Shown here one piece after another: positions 4,272-10,619 of a stretch of 10,800 nt of DNA (position 1 is the stretch's first letter; each line of letters starts with the position of its first letter). The translations under genes were made by a program, and so were the position numbers. Under the pieces are notes generated by a model. It was not told the origin of the DNA and did no database searches. It saw nothing but the letters and a program-made list of their open reading frames with translations. The stretch covers positions 1 to 10,800 of the forward strand of contig CAMVHP010000032.1 of NCBI GenBank assembly GCA_947167315.1, written 5' to 3'. Source of the stretch: RGIG8782 sp017475895 (lineage in GTDB: Bacteria; Pseudomonadota; Alphaproteobacteria; Rickettsiales; UBA1997).

Positions 4272-4526
4272 TTATGCCTTTTGAATACGAGGTCCCTTAG
4301 TTCCCAATGATGCAACCAACTGGTTATATTGTTCAATCTGGGTATTCTGTTGTGTTCCAATCAATCCCATCTTCTGCTTCAAAATTTTAGCTGCCGCCTT
4401 ATTTACTTCGTATGAACCGCGTTCACATTGAACCCTGAACAAATCGTCAGTAATGGGAACAATGGCTTCAATCTTGTCAATGTTCAAAACTAATGGCTTT
4501 TCGTGCTGCTTAATTTCTACAAACAT
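4272..4526 (-). CDS. Hypothetical small protein with N-terminal beta-sheet region (84 aa)
   Basis: Residues 1-42 (MFVEIKQHEKPLVLNIDKIE, AIVPITDDLFRVQCERGSYEV) read as four or five beta strands ending in a turn, like the short barrel-like folds of FlbD-type or other small phage proteins that expect a residue-by-residue strand pattern. Residues 43-75 form a helix with KILKQKMGLIG and a Gln/Asn-rich stretch. No catalytic motif. A functional name is not justified. Its ATG follows the upstream stop by one base, and AGAGAGG lies within the last codons of that gene, so the two are translationally coupled. Confidence 0.8.
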   Translation of the reverse strand: MFVEIKQHEKPLVLNIDKIEAIVPITDDLFRVQCERGSYEVNKAAAKILKQKMGLIGTQQNTQIEQYNQLVASLGTKGPRIQKA

Positions 4527-4527
4527 A

Positions 4528-4770
4528 TTAACCTCTCTTTAATTCGTTGAACTGGTTTTCCACATCATACTGCTTACAAAATTCTTTTACATGTCTGCGA
4601 GTAGTTTGTGAGTAATTCCAATCAGGGCAAAGAATAAGTTCACCACCGATAATCTTTGCTACATTACGATTATAGGAATACAGAAAAACTCCGTCTGGGG
4701 TATCTTCAACTTGGGCCTTTCCATAGAAAGACTTTCTTGCGTCAAAACGAGCTGCTAATTCAAATACCAT
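4528..4770 (-). CDS. Small phage protein with SFYGKA and YSQTTRRHVKEF motifs (80 aa, DUF8033-like)
   Basis: The pattern FDARKSFYGKA, then LYSYNRNVAKI, then WNYSQTTRRHVKEFCKQY is one I recall from a widespread family of small phage and mobile-element proteins, annotated DUF8033 as far as I remember. Their function is unknown. Predicted order: strand, strand, strand, then a helix containing the RRHVKEF segment. The basic RRH could contact nucleic acid, but this is a guess. The start is supported by AAGGAGT eight bases upstream, embedded in the final codons of the preceding gene. The family link comes from memory of the motif pattern and needs a profile search. Confidence 0.8.
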   Translation of the reverse strand: MVFELAARFDARKSFYGKAQVEDTPDGVFLYSYNRNVAKIIGGELILCPDWNYSQTTRRHVKEFCKQYDVENQFNELKRG

Positions 4771-4775
4771 AGTTA

Positions 4776-5225
4776 TTACTCCTTGTTAATGGTGAACCAC
4801 TTTTCTGTTTTGTTCCAAACTTCCGTCTGGAGAGCTGCAATCTTTTCAATGTAAGAACGCTGTGCACAGGTTTTAATGTTATACTCATTGAGAGCATCAG
4901 ATGGTGTATAAACATAATTCATCCACTGACTCGGTGCGATGAATTTGTAATCATCCTTAACCTGCTTAAACAATTCAATCATTCCATCTACATAATCTTC
5001 TTTAATCTTATTGGCTTCTTTAATGGACTTCAAATCGCGGTCAATGTAAAATTCAAATTCTTCAGGCTTACGAGGGCAATTAGCAACCACACAACCACAA
5101 CGGAAATTGTTGAGAGTATTTACAGCCATCTTAATCAGGCTTTCCCGTGTCTTAATGTGGTGGTTAATTCGTTCAATAATCAGTGAGTGATTATCTACGA
5201 GCATCTGGAAAATTTCTGTGTACAT
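4776..5225 (-). CDS. Hypothetical helical protein (149 aa)
   Basis: Not recognised. Starting at MYTEIFQML, the protein is almost wholly helical by composition: residues 1-40 amphipathic, then FRCGCVVANC (about 42-51) with three cysteines in ten residues, followed by a charged helical region (DLKSIKEANKIKEDYVDGMIEL). A further cysteine lies in IKTCAQRSY. The cysteine group could bind zinc, but the spacing is not a standard finger. I chose the ATG at 5225 because GGAGG lies six bases upstream. A longer frame to 5378 exists, but it would overlap the upstream gene by 140 bases and lacks a ribosome site. Confidence 0.8.
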   Translation of the reverse strand: MYTEIFQMLVDNHSLIIERINHHIKTRESLIKMAVNTLNNFRCGCVVANCPRKPEEFEFYIDRDLKSIKEANKIKEDYVDGMIELFKQVKDDYKFIAPSQWMNYVYTPSDALNEYNIKTCAQRSYIEKIAALQTEVWNKTEKWFTINKE

Positions 5226-5238
5226 TGTTGCCTCCAAA

Positions 5239-5478
5239 TTAGGTGTGAGCCTTGAGATACTGAACAATATGATTTTCATCAAGAAATTCAAATTTGCTAT
5301 TACGTTCCATACCGTGAATGGATTCGTGGAAATGAATAGCACAGGTAGCACCATTTTCCTTCTTATCAAATTCTTCAAATCCTACGATTTGGCAATAGGA
5401 ACGAGAGCCCTTCTGCTGCTTATTGATTTCATTGAACTTCTTGGTGAGAACTGCGATTTCATTTGCTTTTGTAAACAT
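5239..5478 (-). CDS. Hypothetical small protein, first gene of the seven-gene operon (79 aa)
   Basis: Not recognised. Sequence MFTKANEIAVLTKKFNEINKQQ opens with a helix. The middle (SYCQIVGFEEFDKKENGATCAIHFHESIHGMERN) has two Cys and several His (HFHESIHGM), which could bind metal, and the end is acidic then helical. Two ATGs lie six bases apart. I prefer the second (5478), because GAGG is eight bases from it and only two from the first (5484). It sits directly downstream of a strong promoter, so it should be the best transcribed gene of the operon. Confidence 0.8.
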   Translation of the reverse strand: MFTKANEIAVLTKKFNEINKQQKGSRSYCQIVGFEEFDKKENGATCAIHFHESIHGMERNSKFEFLDENHIVQYLKAHT

Positions 5479-5505
5479 ATTCATTACCTCTTTTTTAACA
5501 CCAAT

Positions 5506-5571
5506 AATATAGCATTATTTAACTCAGTTGTCAATAAAAAAGATTAAAATTATTGTAAAAGAATGTTTACA
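5506..5571 (-). promoter_or_regulatory. Promoter of the seven-gene operon with upstream palindrome
   Basis: The -35 box TTGACA is at 5534-5529 and the -10 box TATATT at 5511-5506, spaced 17 bp. TGTAAA-N6-TTTACA at 5554-5571 ends 19 bp upstream of the -35 box, centred near -63, a typical class I activator position. Confidence 0.88.
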
Positions 5572-5640
5572 TAAGGATGCCCAGTATTTGACGTACAAGC
5601 CCCAGTTGGTTTTAGTGGTGTGGTTCTACCATTTGCCCAT

Positions 5641-5679
5641 AAAACAACTAAGGCGACCCCAGCATGTGCCAAGGTCGCC
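5641..5679 (-). terminator. Terminator after the single gene at 5704-5976
   Basis: GGCGACC (5652-5658) pairs perfectly with GGTCGCC (5673-5679) around a 14-base loop. On the minus strand it is followed by TTAGTTGTTTT. The T tract is interrupted, so termination may be partial. The 70 bases below it, up to the next palindrome, hold nothing I recognise. Confidence 0.7.
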
Positions 5680-5703
5680 CAGGAGACGTATTAGTCTAGC
5701 AAT

Positions 5704-5976
5704 TTACTTTTCGTAAATGCCCAAATCCATACATTCGTCTCGGGCAACTGCCAATCCACGAAGTGCCTTGCTATATTCGTCATCGTAAATCTTGGCATAG
5801 TTTGATACCGGAGCATTTTCGTCAACGAACTGTTCATAATACCCCACCTTGAACTGGGCAAATTCAAGATTCTTCTTGGCTGCTTCCACTGCCTTACCGC
5901 TCTTACGGAGAGCAGTAATGTCCTGAATGTAGTGGCGGGCCTGGTCAATGAAATCATCGTGAAGCATAGTAATCAT
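5704..5976 (-). CDS. Hypothetical helical protein in its own transcription unit (90 aa)
   Basis: Not recognised. The sequence MITMLHDDFIDQARHYIQDI onward is rich in Ala, Lys, Glu and aromatic residues and reads as three or four helices (KAVEAAKKNLEFAQFKVGYYEQF; YSKALRGLAVARDECM). The heptad-like spacing in residues 25-50 suggests a coiled coil or helical hairpin and hence oligomerisation. No catalytic motif, signal or membrane segment. AAAGGAGTT lies eight bases before the ATG. It has its own consensus promoter with the shared palindrome and a downstream hairpin terminator, so it is controlled separately and probably strongly expressed. Confidence 0.82.
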   Translation of the reverse strand: MITMLHDDFIDQARHYIQDITALRKSGKAVEAAKKNLEFAQFKVGYYEQFVDENAPVSNYAKIYDDEYSKALRGLAVARDECMDLGIYEK

Positions 5977-6023
5977 AGTATTAACTCCTTTGTGGATTGT
6001 TGTTGTTTTCTGTTTGTGTGTAT

Positions 6024-6089
6024 AATATAGAATTATATACTGTATTTGTCAATGGGTAATTGAAAAATAATTGTAAAATTTTATTTACA
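6024..6089 (-). promoter_or_regulatory. Promoter of the gene at 5704-5976 with upstream palindrome
   Basis: The -35 box TTGACA is at 6052-6047 and the -10 box TATATT at 6029-6024, spaced 17 bp. TGTAAA-N6-TTTACA at 6072-6089 is 19 bp upstream and overlaps the stop codon of the upstream gene. Confidence 0.88.
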
Positions 6090-7149
6090 CACTAGCCTTG
6101 GTACAGAAAACATTGTTATCACAATACTTAATAGCATTTGCAAACCACGCAACTTGTTCCATAGAAATCGGGGTGTAGTTGTGGTAATCTGTTGCCAAAT
6201 CAAAACCATTCTGTTTTGCGAAACTGCGACCGTGAATATGCCCATACAAAACAATGTTCTTTGGATATTCAGGAGTTTCAGTTCCTTCGTCTGGTTCGTG
6301 AACAACATAATAATGTTTATCGTTGTAATCAAATTCTGCCTTGCTAGAAATGATTATTTCACGATCTGGCAATTCACTAACAACCTTCTCTACTTCGTCC
6401 TTTATCTTGCGGTCATAATTGCCCAACACAAAATAAAGAGTCTTGAAATTCAAACAAGAAAGAATATCCTTCATTGTAGAAATATCACCGAAATCACCTG
6501 CGTGGAATACAATATCATTCATTGTAACTTTCTTATTCCAGTTGGAAATCATTGTCAGGTCCATCTGATTTACATCAATGAATGGTCTGCGAGAAAGTTC
6601 CAATGTTCTCTGCTGGGAGAAATGAGTATCAGATGTGAACCAAGTATTTGACTTACCATTGAGTTTGTTTACAACGGCAGTAAGCATTTGTTCAAGATCA
6701 GTCCAGTACTCAATCTTTTCTTGTTCCAAGCGGAGTTTAAGATAATCGTTCTTTTCCGCATCGTCAGGAAAACCACAATATACACCTGGCTTGTTATACC
6801 AATCACCAAATTCAATGTTGGTAGTGAATGCTGGGAAACCTGCTTCAATGTGCCTATCAACCCAGAACACAATAGCTGATGCCTTCTTCATCGCAATCGT
6901 TTCCCATTCTGTTTGAATACGCAGTGCTTCCTTGCCAAACTTTTCACGCAGTTCAGGAAATCGGTCATTAGTTGGTGTAATCACATTTCCATCAAATCCC
7001 AGCTTTTCAAGAATTTCAAATGCCTTGTTTCGCCAATCATTTGAGTAATCTTTTCGTGGGCATGGACCCGCAAGAAAGATAGAATTGTTTAGATTACTTG
7101 CGAGCTGGATAGCTGGTTCAACTGATGGGTCTGCCTTAATGATTTTCAT
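6085..7149 (-). CDS. Two-domain enzyme: nucleoside 2-deoxyribosyltransferase-like + calcineurin-like metallophosphoesterase (354 aa)
   Basis: Residues about 20-150 match the nucleoside 2-deoxyribosyltransferase-like family: SIFLAGPCPR near 23-32, ASAIVFWVDR near 90-99, TTNIEFGDW with the likely nucleophile E113, and PDDAEKNDYL. Residues about 170-330 match phage-type calcineurin-like phosphoesterases: SDTHF (D174, H176), GDFGD (D219, D222), GNYD (N244, D246), VVHEP (H284) and GHIHG (H304, H306). The usual GNHD motif has Tyr in place of His at 245, which may alter catalysis, since that His normally protonates the leaving group. The first domain would split or transfer N-glycosidic bonds and the second would hydrolyse phosphoesters. 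Together they could act on modified nucleotides or signalling nucleotides; that is inference. I chose ATG 7149 with AAGGAG ten bases upstream. Its start overlaps the upstream membrane gene by 14 bases. Confidence 0.88.
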   Translation of the reverse strand: MKIIKADPSVEPAIQLASNLNNSIFLAGPCPRKDYSNDWRNKAFEILEKLGFDGNVITPTNDRFPELREKFGKEALRIQTEWETIAMKKASAIVFWVDRHIEAGFPAFTTNIEFGDWYNKPGVYCGFPDDAEKNDYLKLRLEQEKIEYWTDLEQMLTAVVNKLNGKSNTWFTSDTHFSQQRTLELSRRPFIDVNQMDLTMISNWNKKVTMNDIVFHAGDFGDISTMKDILSCLNFKTLYFVLGNYDRKIKDEVEKVVSELPDREIIISSKAEFDYNDKHYYVVHEPDEGTETPEYPKNIVLYGHIHGRSFAKQNGFDLATDYHNYTPISMEQVAWFANAIKYCDNNVFCTKASV

Positions 7150-7396
7150 TTTCTTCAATCTCCTTGGTTTCTTTAATTTCTTTGTTCAAACGATAGGTGA
7201 TAATTCCAAACACAAAAAGATATACGATAACTCCGAACAATTTCTGTTCAATCGCAAATCCAACAGAACAAATTAAACATAGAATAATCTGTGCTTTGAA
7301 ATTTGGAATTAAGAACTTCTTTGGAATAAACTTAGGAATAAGAATTTCCATCAACTGAATGAGCAAAAGAATAATTTGGAAAGTCAACAATACCAT
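7136..7396 (-). CDS. Small membrane protein, two or three transmembrane segments (86 aa)
   Basis: Hydrophobic segments at residues 2-20 (LLTFQIILLLIQLMEILI), 35-49 (AQIILCLICSVGFAI) and 52-69 (LFGVIVYLFVFGIITYR) leave basic turns (PKFIPKKF) and a charged tail (NKEIKETKEIEENENH). It is an inner-membrane protein of unknown family. The ATG overlaps the stop of the metallopeptidase-like gene by one base (TAATG), and GGGAGG nine bases upstream lies in that gene's last codons, so synthesis is coupled. Its 3' end overlaps the two-domain enzyme gene. Its fixed place between two enzymes suggests it may anchor or transport for one of them, but no sequence feature proves this. Confidence 0.82.
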   Translation of the reverse strand: MVLLTFQIILLLIQLMEILIPKFIPKKFLIPNFKAQIILCLICSVGFAIEQKLFGVIVYLFVFGIITYRLNKEIKETKEIEENENH

Positions 7397-8409
7397 TACT
7401 GCTTGCCTCCCGTAATAAGATTCTTAATGCCACCAATGGCCTTGCCAATCGTTCCACCAATGGTATCAACTGTATCTTCACCTGGAAGAGAAACATTGTA
7501 ACCCATTGAACGGAGCAACTTAATGGCCTTTTCTTTTTCCACATCCTGGTCAGGCTTGACTACTTCGGGAAGTTCGTATTCCATAACACCCTTGATTTCG
7601 TGTTTTGGATCAGCCCATTCAGTAAACTTTTGGACCTGTGCGAACAAACTATCAAAGAAATTTTCGTAATCTTTCTTATGTTCTTCAGCAATTTCGCCTG
7701 ACTTAACGATTTCGCCCTTATCGTCAATGATGTAATCACCATTTTCGTCCTTGGCGTCCTTGAGCCAGGGTTCTACAATCTTACGATATTTTTCAAACCA
7801 TTCACGGGACTGATTTGGTTTATCGTAATTCATCATATTGTGGAGATTAGTTTCAAGAATAGTGCGGTCACCCTCTGGGTAAAGACGGAGCATAGCATTA
7901 TACTTTACAGAACGATAGCCAGCTTCAAATTCTGCTTCTCGTCTGACTTTTGGACTATGAATTAGTTCATTCATAGTGTAAACCTTGCCCTTCATCAATG
8001 GGCTAGTAAATTCGCCACCATCACGGGAGAAATGGAGAAAGTGGCATGCTTCGTGTACGAAAATCGCAAATGCTCGTTCAGCAGTAATTGGTTCGTAATC
8101 AGGATTTTCCTTCATAAATTCTTCATCCACTTCTTCATCGTGGAATTTGATAGTTTGTGTGGCAAAATCCGCAGTAGCAATACGGGGCAAATTGATCTGG
8201 TCTAGTGCCAGCGTGTTAGTGAAATAGCCACCAACACCACGGTCCATTGGAACACCAACTGAGAATGATGCGTAACCGGATTCGTTGTTTTCAAGAGCCG
8301 ACATGACTTCGGCAAAGAATTCCTGACGGCCTGGATTTGGGTCATCAAGAGTCCATTCTTCAAAATTTTCAATAATGTTTGTTGGTTCCTGACCTTTTTC
8401 GTAAATCAT
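7396..8409 (-). CDS. HExxH zinc metallopeptidase-like protein (337 aa)
   Basis: Residues 113-127 (AFAIFVHEACHFLHF) carry HEACH at 119-123, a classical zinc-binding helix with catalytic Glu120. About 37 residues later REAEFEAGYRS (157-167) supplies a second helix with E160/E162 as the likely third ligand, as in gluzincin or ImmA/IrrE-like peptidases. The region before the motif (about 45-110) would form the sheet. Residues 225-250 are highly charged. The C-terminus (TIGGTIGKAIGGIKNLITGGK) is a Gly-rich amphipathic stretch that could touch membranes or oligomerise. No signal peptide, so it acts in the cytoplasm or the virion. The substrate is unknown; options include cleaving a host regulator or a phage protein. 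GAGGT lies seven bases before the ATG. First gene of a three-gene operon. Confidence 0.85.
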   Translation of the reverse strand: MIYEKGQEPTNIIENFEEWTLDDPNPGRQEFFAEVMSALENNESGYASFSVGVPMDRGVGGYFTNTLALDQINLPRIATADFATQTIKFHDEEVDEEFMKENPDYEPITAERAFAIFVHEACHFLHFSRDGGEFTSPLMKGKVYTMNELIHSPKVRREAEFEAGYRSVKYNAMLRLYPEGDRTILETNLHNMMNYDKPNQSREWFEKYRKIVEPWLKDAKDENGDYIIDDKGEIVKSGEIAEEHKKDYENFFDSLFAQVQKFTEWADPKHEIKGVMEYELPEVVKPDQDVEKEKAIKLLRSMGYNVSLPGEDTVDTIGGTIGKAIGGIKNLITGGKQ

Positions 8410-8443
8410 ATTTTTTACCTCATTAGTTAAAATGTTTTATGTT

Positions 8444-8472
8444 AATATAGTTTTTTCTTTATGGTTTGTCAA
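8444..8472 (-). promoter_or_regulatory. Promoter of the metallopeptidase operon, without the palindrome
   Basis: The -35 box TTGACA is at 8472-8467 and the -10 box TATATT at 8449-8444, spaced 17 bp. The position where the other promoters have TGTAAA-N6-TTTACA is inside the end of the upstream coding region and shows no clear copy. Confidence 0.87.
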
Positions 8473-8473
8473 A

Positions 8474-8692
8474 TTAATTTTTCTTTACAAAAGAATTTTG
8501 TACTTTCAAATGCTGAAGAAATTTTTCCACTCGGTCATAGACCTTGTCATCTTCCATATAAAATGGATCTGCACCATACCAATCCATAAAATTCTTCATG
8601 AACTGCATAAATCGCCAATCAGGGAAATTCTGCTTATGAACTTGCTTCAGGTATTCATAGAGCGGATCCAATCGTTCAATATCACGTGCCAT
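8474..8692 (-). CDS. Small conserved phage-type protein with DPFYMEDD motif (72 aa)
   Basis: The sequence MARDIERLDPLYEYLKQVHK, FPDWRFMQFMKNFMDWYG, ADPFYMEDDKVYDRVEKFL follows a pattern I recall from small hypothetical proteins found across phages and bacteria: a basic N-terminus naming a helix, a 'PDWR(F/L)xQ' helix, then DPFYxEDD. Function unknown. All helical, acidic near the end. I chose ATG 8692 because GGAGG lies seven bases upstream; the in-frame start at 8716 would overlap the lipoprotein gene by 22 bases and lacks a ribosome site. The stop is next to the -35 box of the following promoter. Confidence 0.82.
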   Translation of the reverse strand: MARDIERLDPLYEYLKQVHKQNFPDWRFMQFMKNFMDWYGADPFYMEDDKVYDRVEKFLQHLKVQNSFVKKN

Positions 8693-8694
8693 TT

Positions 8695-9114
8695 TTAATC
8701 CTCCACATAAACACACTTTTTATTTGTATATCGTGTAAATGATACTCTTACTAACTTATTATGCTCAGGTCGCATATCTGTAATAGATTCGTCTTTGTGA
8801 AAAACTTCTACATTCTGTGGAAATTCGTAATTAGATAGACTGTAGCACTTCACCAAAATATCTGTAAATGCACCGTGTTCGTGTCCATAACAATTCCTGG
8901 ATTCAATATCAATGATAGCACAACTGGTGTCAGTGTTAAATTCATTGAACTGCTTAATGAATTTTGCCACGATACTATCCGGCACAACTGAAGAAGTATC
9001 AAGAGCAGTTGTGGTTACAGAAGAACCAGACGGAATATCCGCAGTCTTATTAGTAAAATCAAAATCGCAACCAATGAACAACATAACAATCATTACAAAC
9101 AAAATCTTCTTCAT
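8695..9114 (-). CDS. Putative lipoprotein (139 aa)
   Basis: The N-terminus MKKILFVMIVMLFIGCDFDF is a signal peptide with a lipobox-like FIGC, lipidated at Cys16. Asp at +2 would favour retention in the inner membrane if the host is Gram-negative with Lol sorting. A Ser/Thr-rich linker (residues 25-45) follows, then a small folded domain of about 90 residues with a Cys pair (CAIIDIESRNCYG) and CYSLSNYEF, ending in CVYVED. Four cysteines outside the signal suggest disulfides. No family is recognised. Phage lipoproteins often block superinfection. ATG 9114 has AAGGAG seven bases upstream; the GTG one codon earlier is too close. I see no promoter, so expression may need read-through of the terminator at 9134-9175. 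Confidence 0.82.
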   Translation of the reverse strand: MKKILFVMIVMLFIGCDFDFTNKTADIPSGSSVTTTALDTSSVVPDSIVAKFIKQFNEFNTDTSCAIIDIESRNCYGHEHGAFTDILVKCYSLSNYEFPQNVEVFHKDESITDMRPEHNKLVRVSFTRYTNKKCVYVED

Positions 9115-9133
9115 CACTTATCTCCTTGAGTTG

Positions 9134-9175
9134 AAAATAAAAAATGGGAATGGGCGAGTTAGTTCGCCCAAACCC
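9134..9175 (-). terminator. Strong Rho-independent terminator
   Basis: TGGGCGA/TCGCCCA (9151-9157 with 9164-9170), extended after an internal loop by GGG/CCC (9146-9148 with 9173-9175), is followed on the minus strand by ATTTTTTATTTT. It ends the unit of the gene at 9188-9961. Confidence 0.9.
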
Positions 9176-9187
9176 GGCATGCAGGAT

Positions 9188-9961
9188 TTACTTCGTGAGC
9201 CCGAGAACATCGTTTACATAGTTGTTGATGTTCAGGTTGAAATCAAACTTATCGTTGATACCACGGGCAAATGCCACATTCTTAATCTTGGTCATGTCCA
9301 CAGTAGAGTAGGCACACACTACCTTGCCATTCTTGGTAATGTAGCGGAAGGAGTGCCAATCGTAGTCAGGGACATCCTTTTCAAATTCTTCAAAGATACG
9401 GACCAACTTGCGGAAAATTTCCAGGTGCTTTCCGTCCTTCGTGGCACGGAGATGGTTCGTTACAAACGGACCGTTATTCTTTGCGTATTCGTCAAGAACC
9501 TCAAGAACCTTTCGGTCTGTACAAATGTGAGCCACCTGCTTGAAAATCGCATGCTTTGAAACCTTCCACTGCATCTTGATGCCGTGTTCCATGAGCAGCT
9601 TTTCTTCTACCTTGAACATGTTGCGTTCATATTCCGCATTCTTGACCTTCTTGGTCTTCTTCGTAAAGACCTGTTCGGACTTTGCCACACATTCGGCAAT
9701 CACACCATCCGGGTTAGCACGGTAGTCATCCGCCTGGATAACATAGACGAAGTCCGGGCTAGTGACCATCTTCTTATTCTTCCAACCCTTGAAACGATAC
9801 ACACGGGCGTGCTTCTTACCCTGCTTGATACAAAGACCATGCTTCATCAGACGAGCCTGGATATCTGCGTGTTCCTCGTCGGTGATGGGGAGCGGTTCGT
9901 AGTGGGTACGAATTTCAGCGTTGATGGTGGAAATCTTGGTGTTGTTGTTGTTCTTTGCCAT
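9188..9961 (-). CDS. Hypothetical basic protein in a single-gene unit (257 aa)
   Basis: Not recognised. It is Lys-rich, with an Asn run after MAK, a region rich in Lys/Arg (KKHARVYRFKGWKNKK, KTKKVKNAEYERN), and a mixed alpha/beta C-terminal half ending NINNYVNDVLGLTK. The charge suggests nucleic-acid binding, but no named domain can be seen. Base composition is visibly more GC-rich than that of its neighbours, with many C-ending codons (AAC, TTC, ATC, TAC) and AAG for Lys. That fits either recent transfer or selection for high expression. It has its own promoter with palindrome, an AGAGG ribosome site seven bases before the ATG, and a strong terminator, a layout for an abundant product. Confidence 0.85.
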   Translation of the reverse strand: MAKNNNNTKISTINAEIRTHYEPLPITDEEHADIQARLMKHGLCIKQGKKHARVYRFKGWKNKKMVTSPDFVYVIQADDYRANPDGVIAECVAKSEQVFTKKTKKVKNAEYERNMFKVEEKLLMEHGIKMQWKVSKHAIFKQVAHICTDRKVLEVLDEYAKNNGPFVTNHLRATKDGKHLEIFRKLVRIFEEFEKDVPDYDWHSFRYITKNGKVVCAYSTVDMTKIKNVAFARGINDKFDFNLNINNYVNDVLGLTK

Positions 9962-10010
9962 AGTTTACCTCTCTTGTTGTTGTTAATGGCTCAATTTCGT
10001 TTACATAGTA

Positions 10011-10076
10011 AATATAGTTTATTCTACGCAGTTCGTCAACCATTTTCTTACATTTTTGTGTAAAAAGAAGTTTACA
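10011..10076 (-). promoter_or_regulatory. Promoter of the gene at 9188-9961 with upstream palindrome
   Basis: The -35 box TTGACG is at 10039-10034 and the -10 box TATATT at 10016-10011, spaced 17 bp. TGTAAA-N6-TTTACA at 10059-10076 lies 19 bp upstream. A second, weaker copy (TGTTTA-N6-TTTACA) is at 10085-10102, overlapping the end of the upstream gene. Confidence 0.85.
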
Positions 10077-10097
10077 AACCACAATGTTTACAAAAAT

Positions 10098-10619
10098 TTA
10101 CACTTCTTCCGTTGTTTTCGTGAAATCTGTTTCAATTTTCTGTAATGTTGGCATGGCTTTGAGCTGTTTTGTTAGTAATTCTATGGTTTGGCAAAAATTC
10201 TGTAAATGAATAAAGATATTTTCAATCTGTTCTTCCACTTTCTTATGGGGATTCTTTTCTTTTATATAAAGATTTTCATCAAATGTTTCAAACCATCTAC
10301 TTTGGAACTGCCAATAGTTTCGCTTGAAAATTACACTATAATCGTCAGTCTTACATTTTTCATCCATTGGTGGGGATAATGCGACCAATGTATACTGTTT
10401 TCCATTTGTGAATTTGTAATTAATGGCAAAAATGGTGTCCGCATCTTTTAGTCCAATATAATAACACGTCTCCCTGAAGTCTTTTGGAAAATTCTTAACT
10501 GTGTATGAAAAATTTACCCAACAGTTAGTAATGTTATATTTTTGGTCTAACCAGTCTGTTATCTTTTGAATTTTTCCATAAATTCCCATATTTAATGCCC
10601 TCTTAATTGTTTCTAACAT
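10098..10619 (-). CDS. Hypothetical protein (173 aa or 163 aa)
   Basis: Not recognised. Residues 1-35 are helical (GKIQKITDWLDQKYNI). Residues 35-120 look like a beta-rich domain with many aromatic residues (CWVNFSYTV, CYYIGLKD, TIFAINYKF, QYTLVALSPP, YWQFQSRWF). Residues 122-160 are a charged helix likely to form a coiled coil (KKVEEQIENIFIHLQNF). Two starts are possible: ATG 10619, which overlaps the upstream stop by one base (TAATG) with GAGGA ten bases before it, or ATG 10589 with GAGGGC about eight bases before it. The overlap favours coupling and the longer form, but I cannot decide. No terminator is visible downstream. Confidence 0.8.
   Translation of the reverse strand: MLETIKRALNMGIYGKIQKITDWLDQKYNITNCWVNFSYTVKNFPKDFRETCYYIGLKDADTIFAINYKFTNGKQYTLVALSPPMDEKCKTDDYSVIFKRNYWQFQSRWFETFDENLYIKEKNPHKKVEEQIENIFIHLQNFCQTIELLTKQLKAMPTLQKIETDFTKTTEEV

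Noticed and set aside
5572..5640. A tRNA-like segment on the minus strand (GGTAGAACC region)
   Set aside because: No acceptor pairing, T-loop or anticodon arm could be drawn.
6154..6651. A 165-codon open frame on the plus strand
   Set aside because: It is antisense to the phosphoesterase domain, whose motifs are clear on the minus strand, and has no ribosome site.
7149..7158. A TTG start three codons upstream for the two-domain enzyme
   Set aside because: It touches the AAGGAG site, so it leaves no spacing; ATG 7149 is ten bases away.
8912..9559. A 215-codon open frame on the plus strand
   Set aside because: It lies antisense to the lipoprotein gene and the 257-aa gene, crosses a strong terminator, and has no ribosome site or promoter. 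Its composition is that of a reverse-strand shadow.
2520..10076. BirA, CRP or TnrA/GlnR boxes for the palindrome
   Set aside because: BirA sites have a much longer centre, CRP needs TGTGA/TCACA, and TnrA sites are 17 bp with a different symmetry. The resemblance is partial only.
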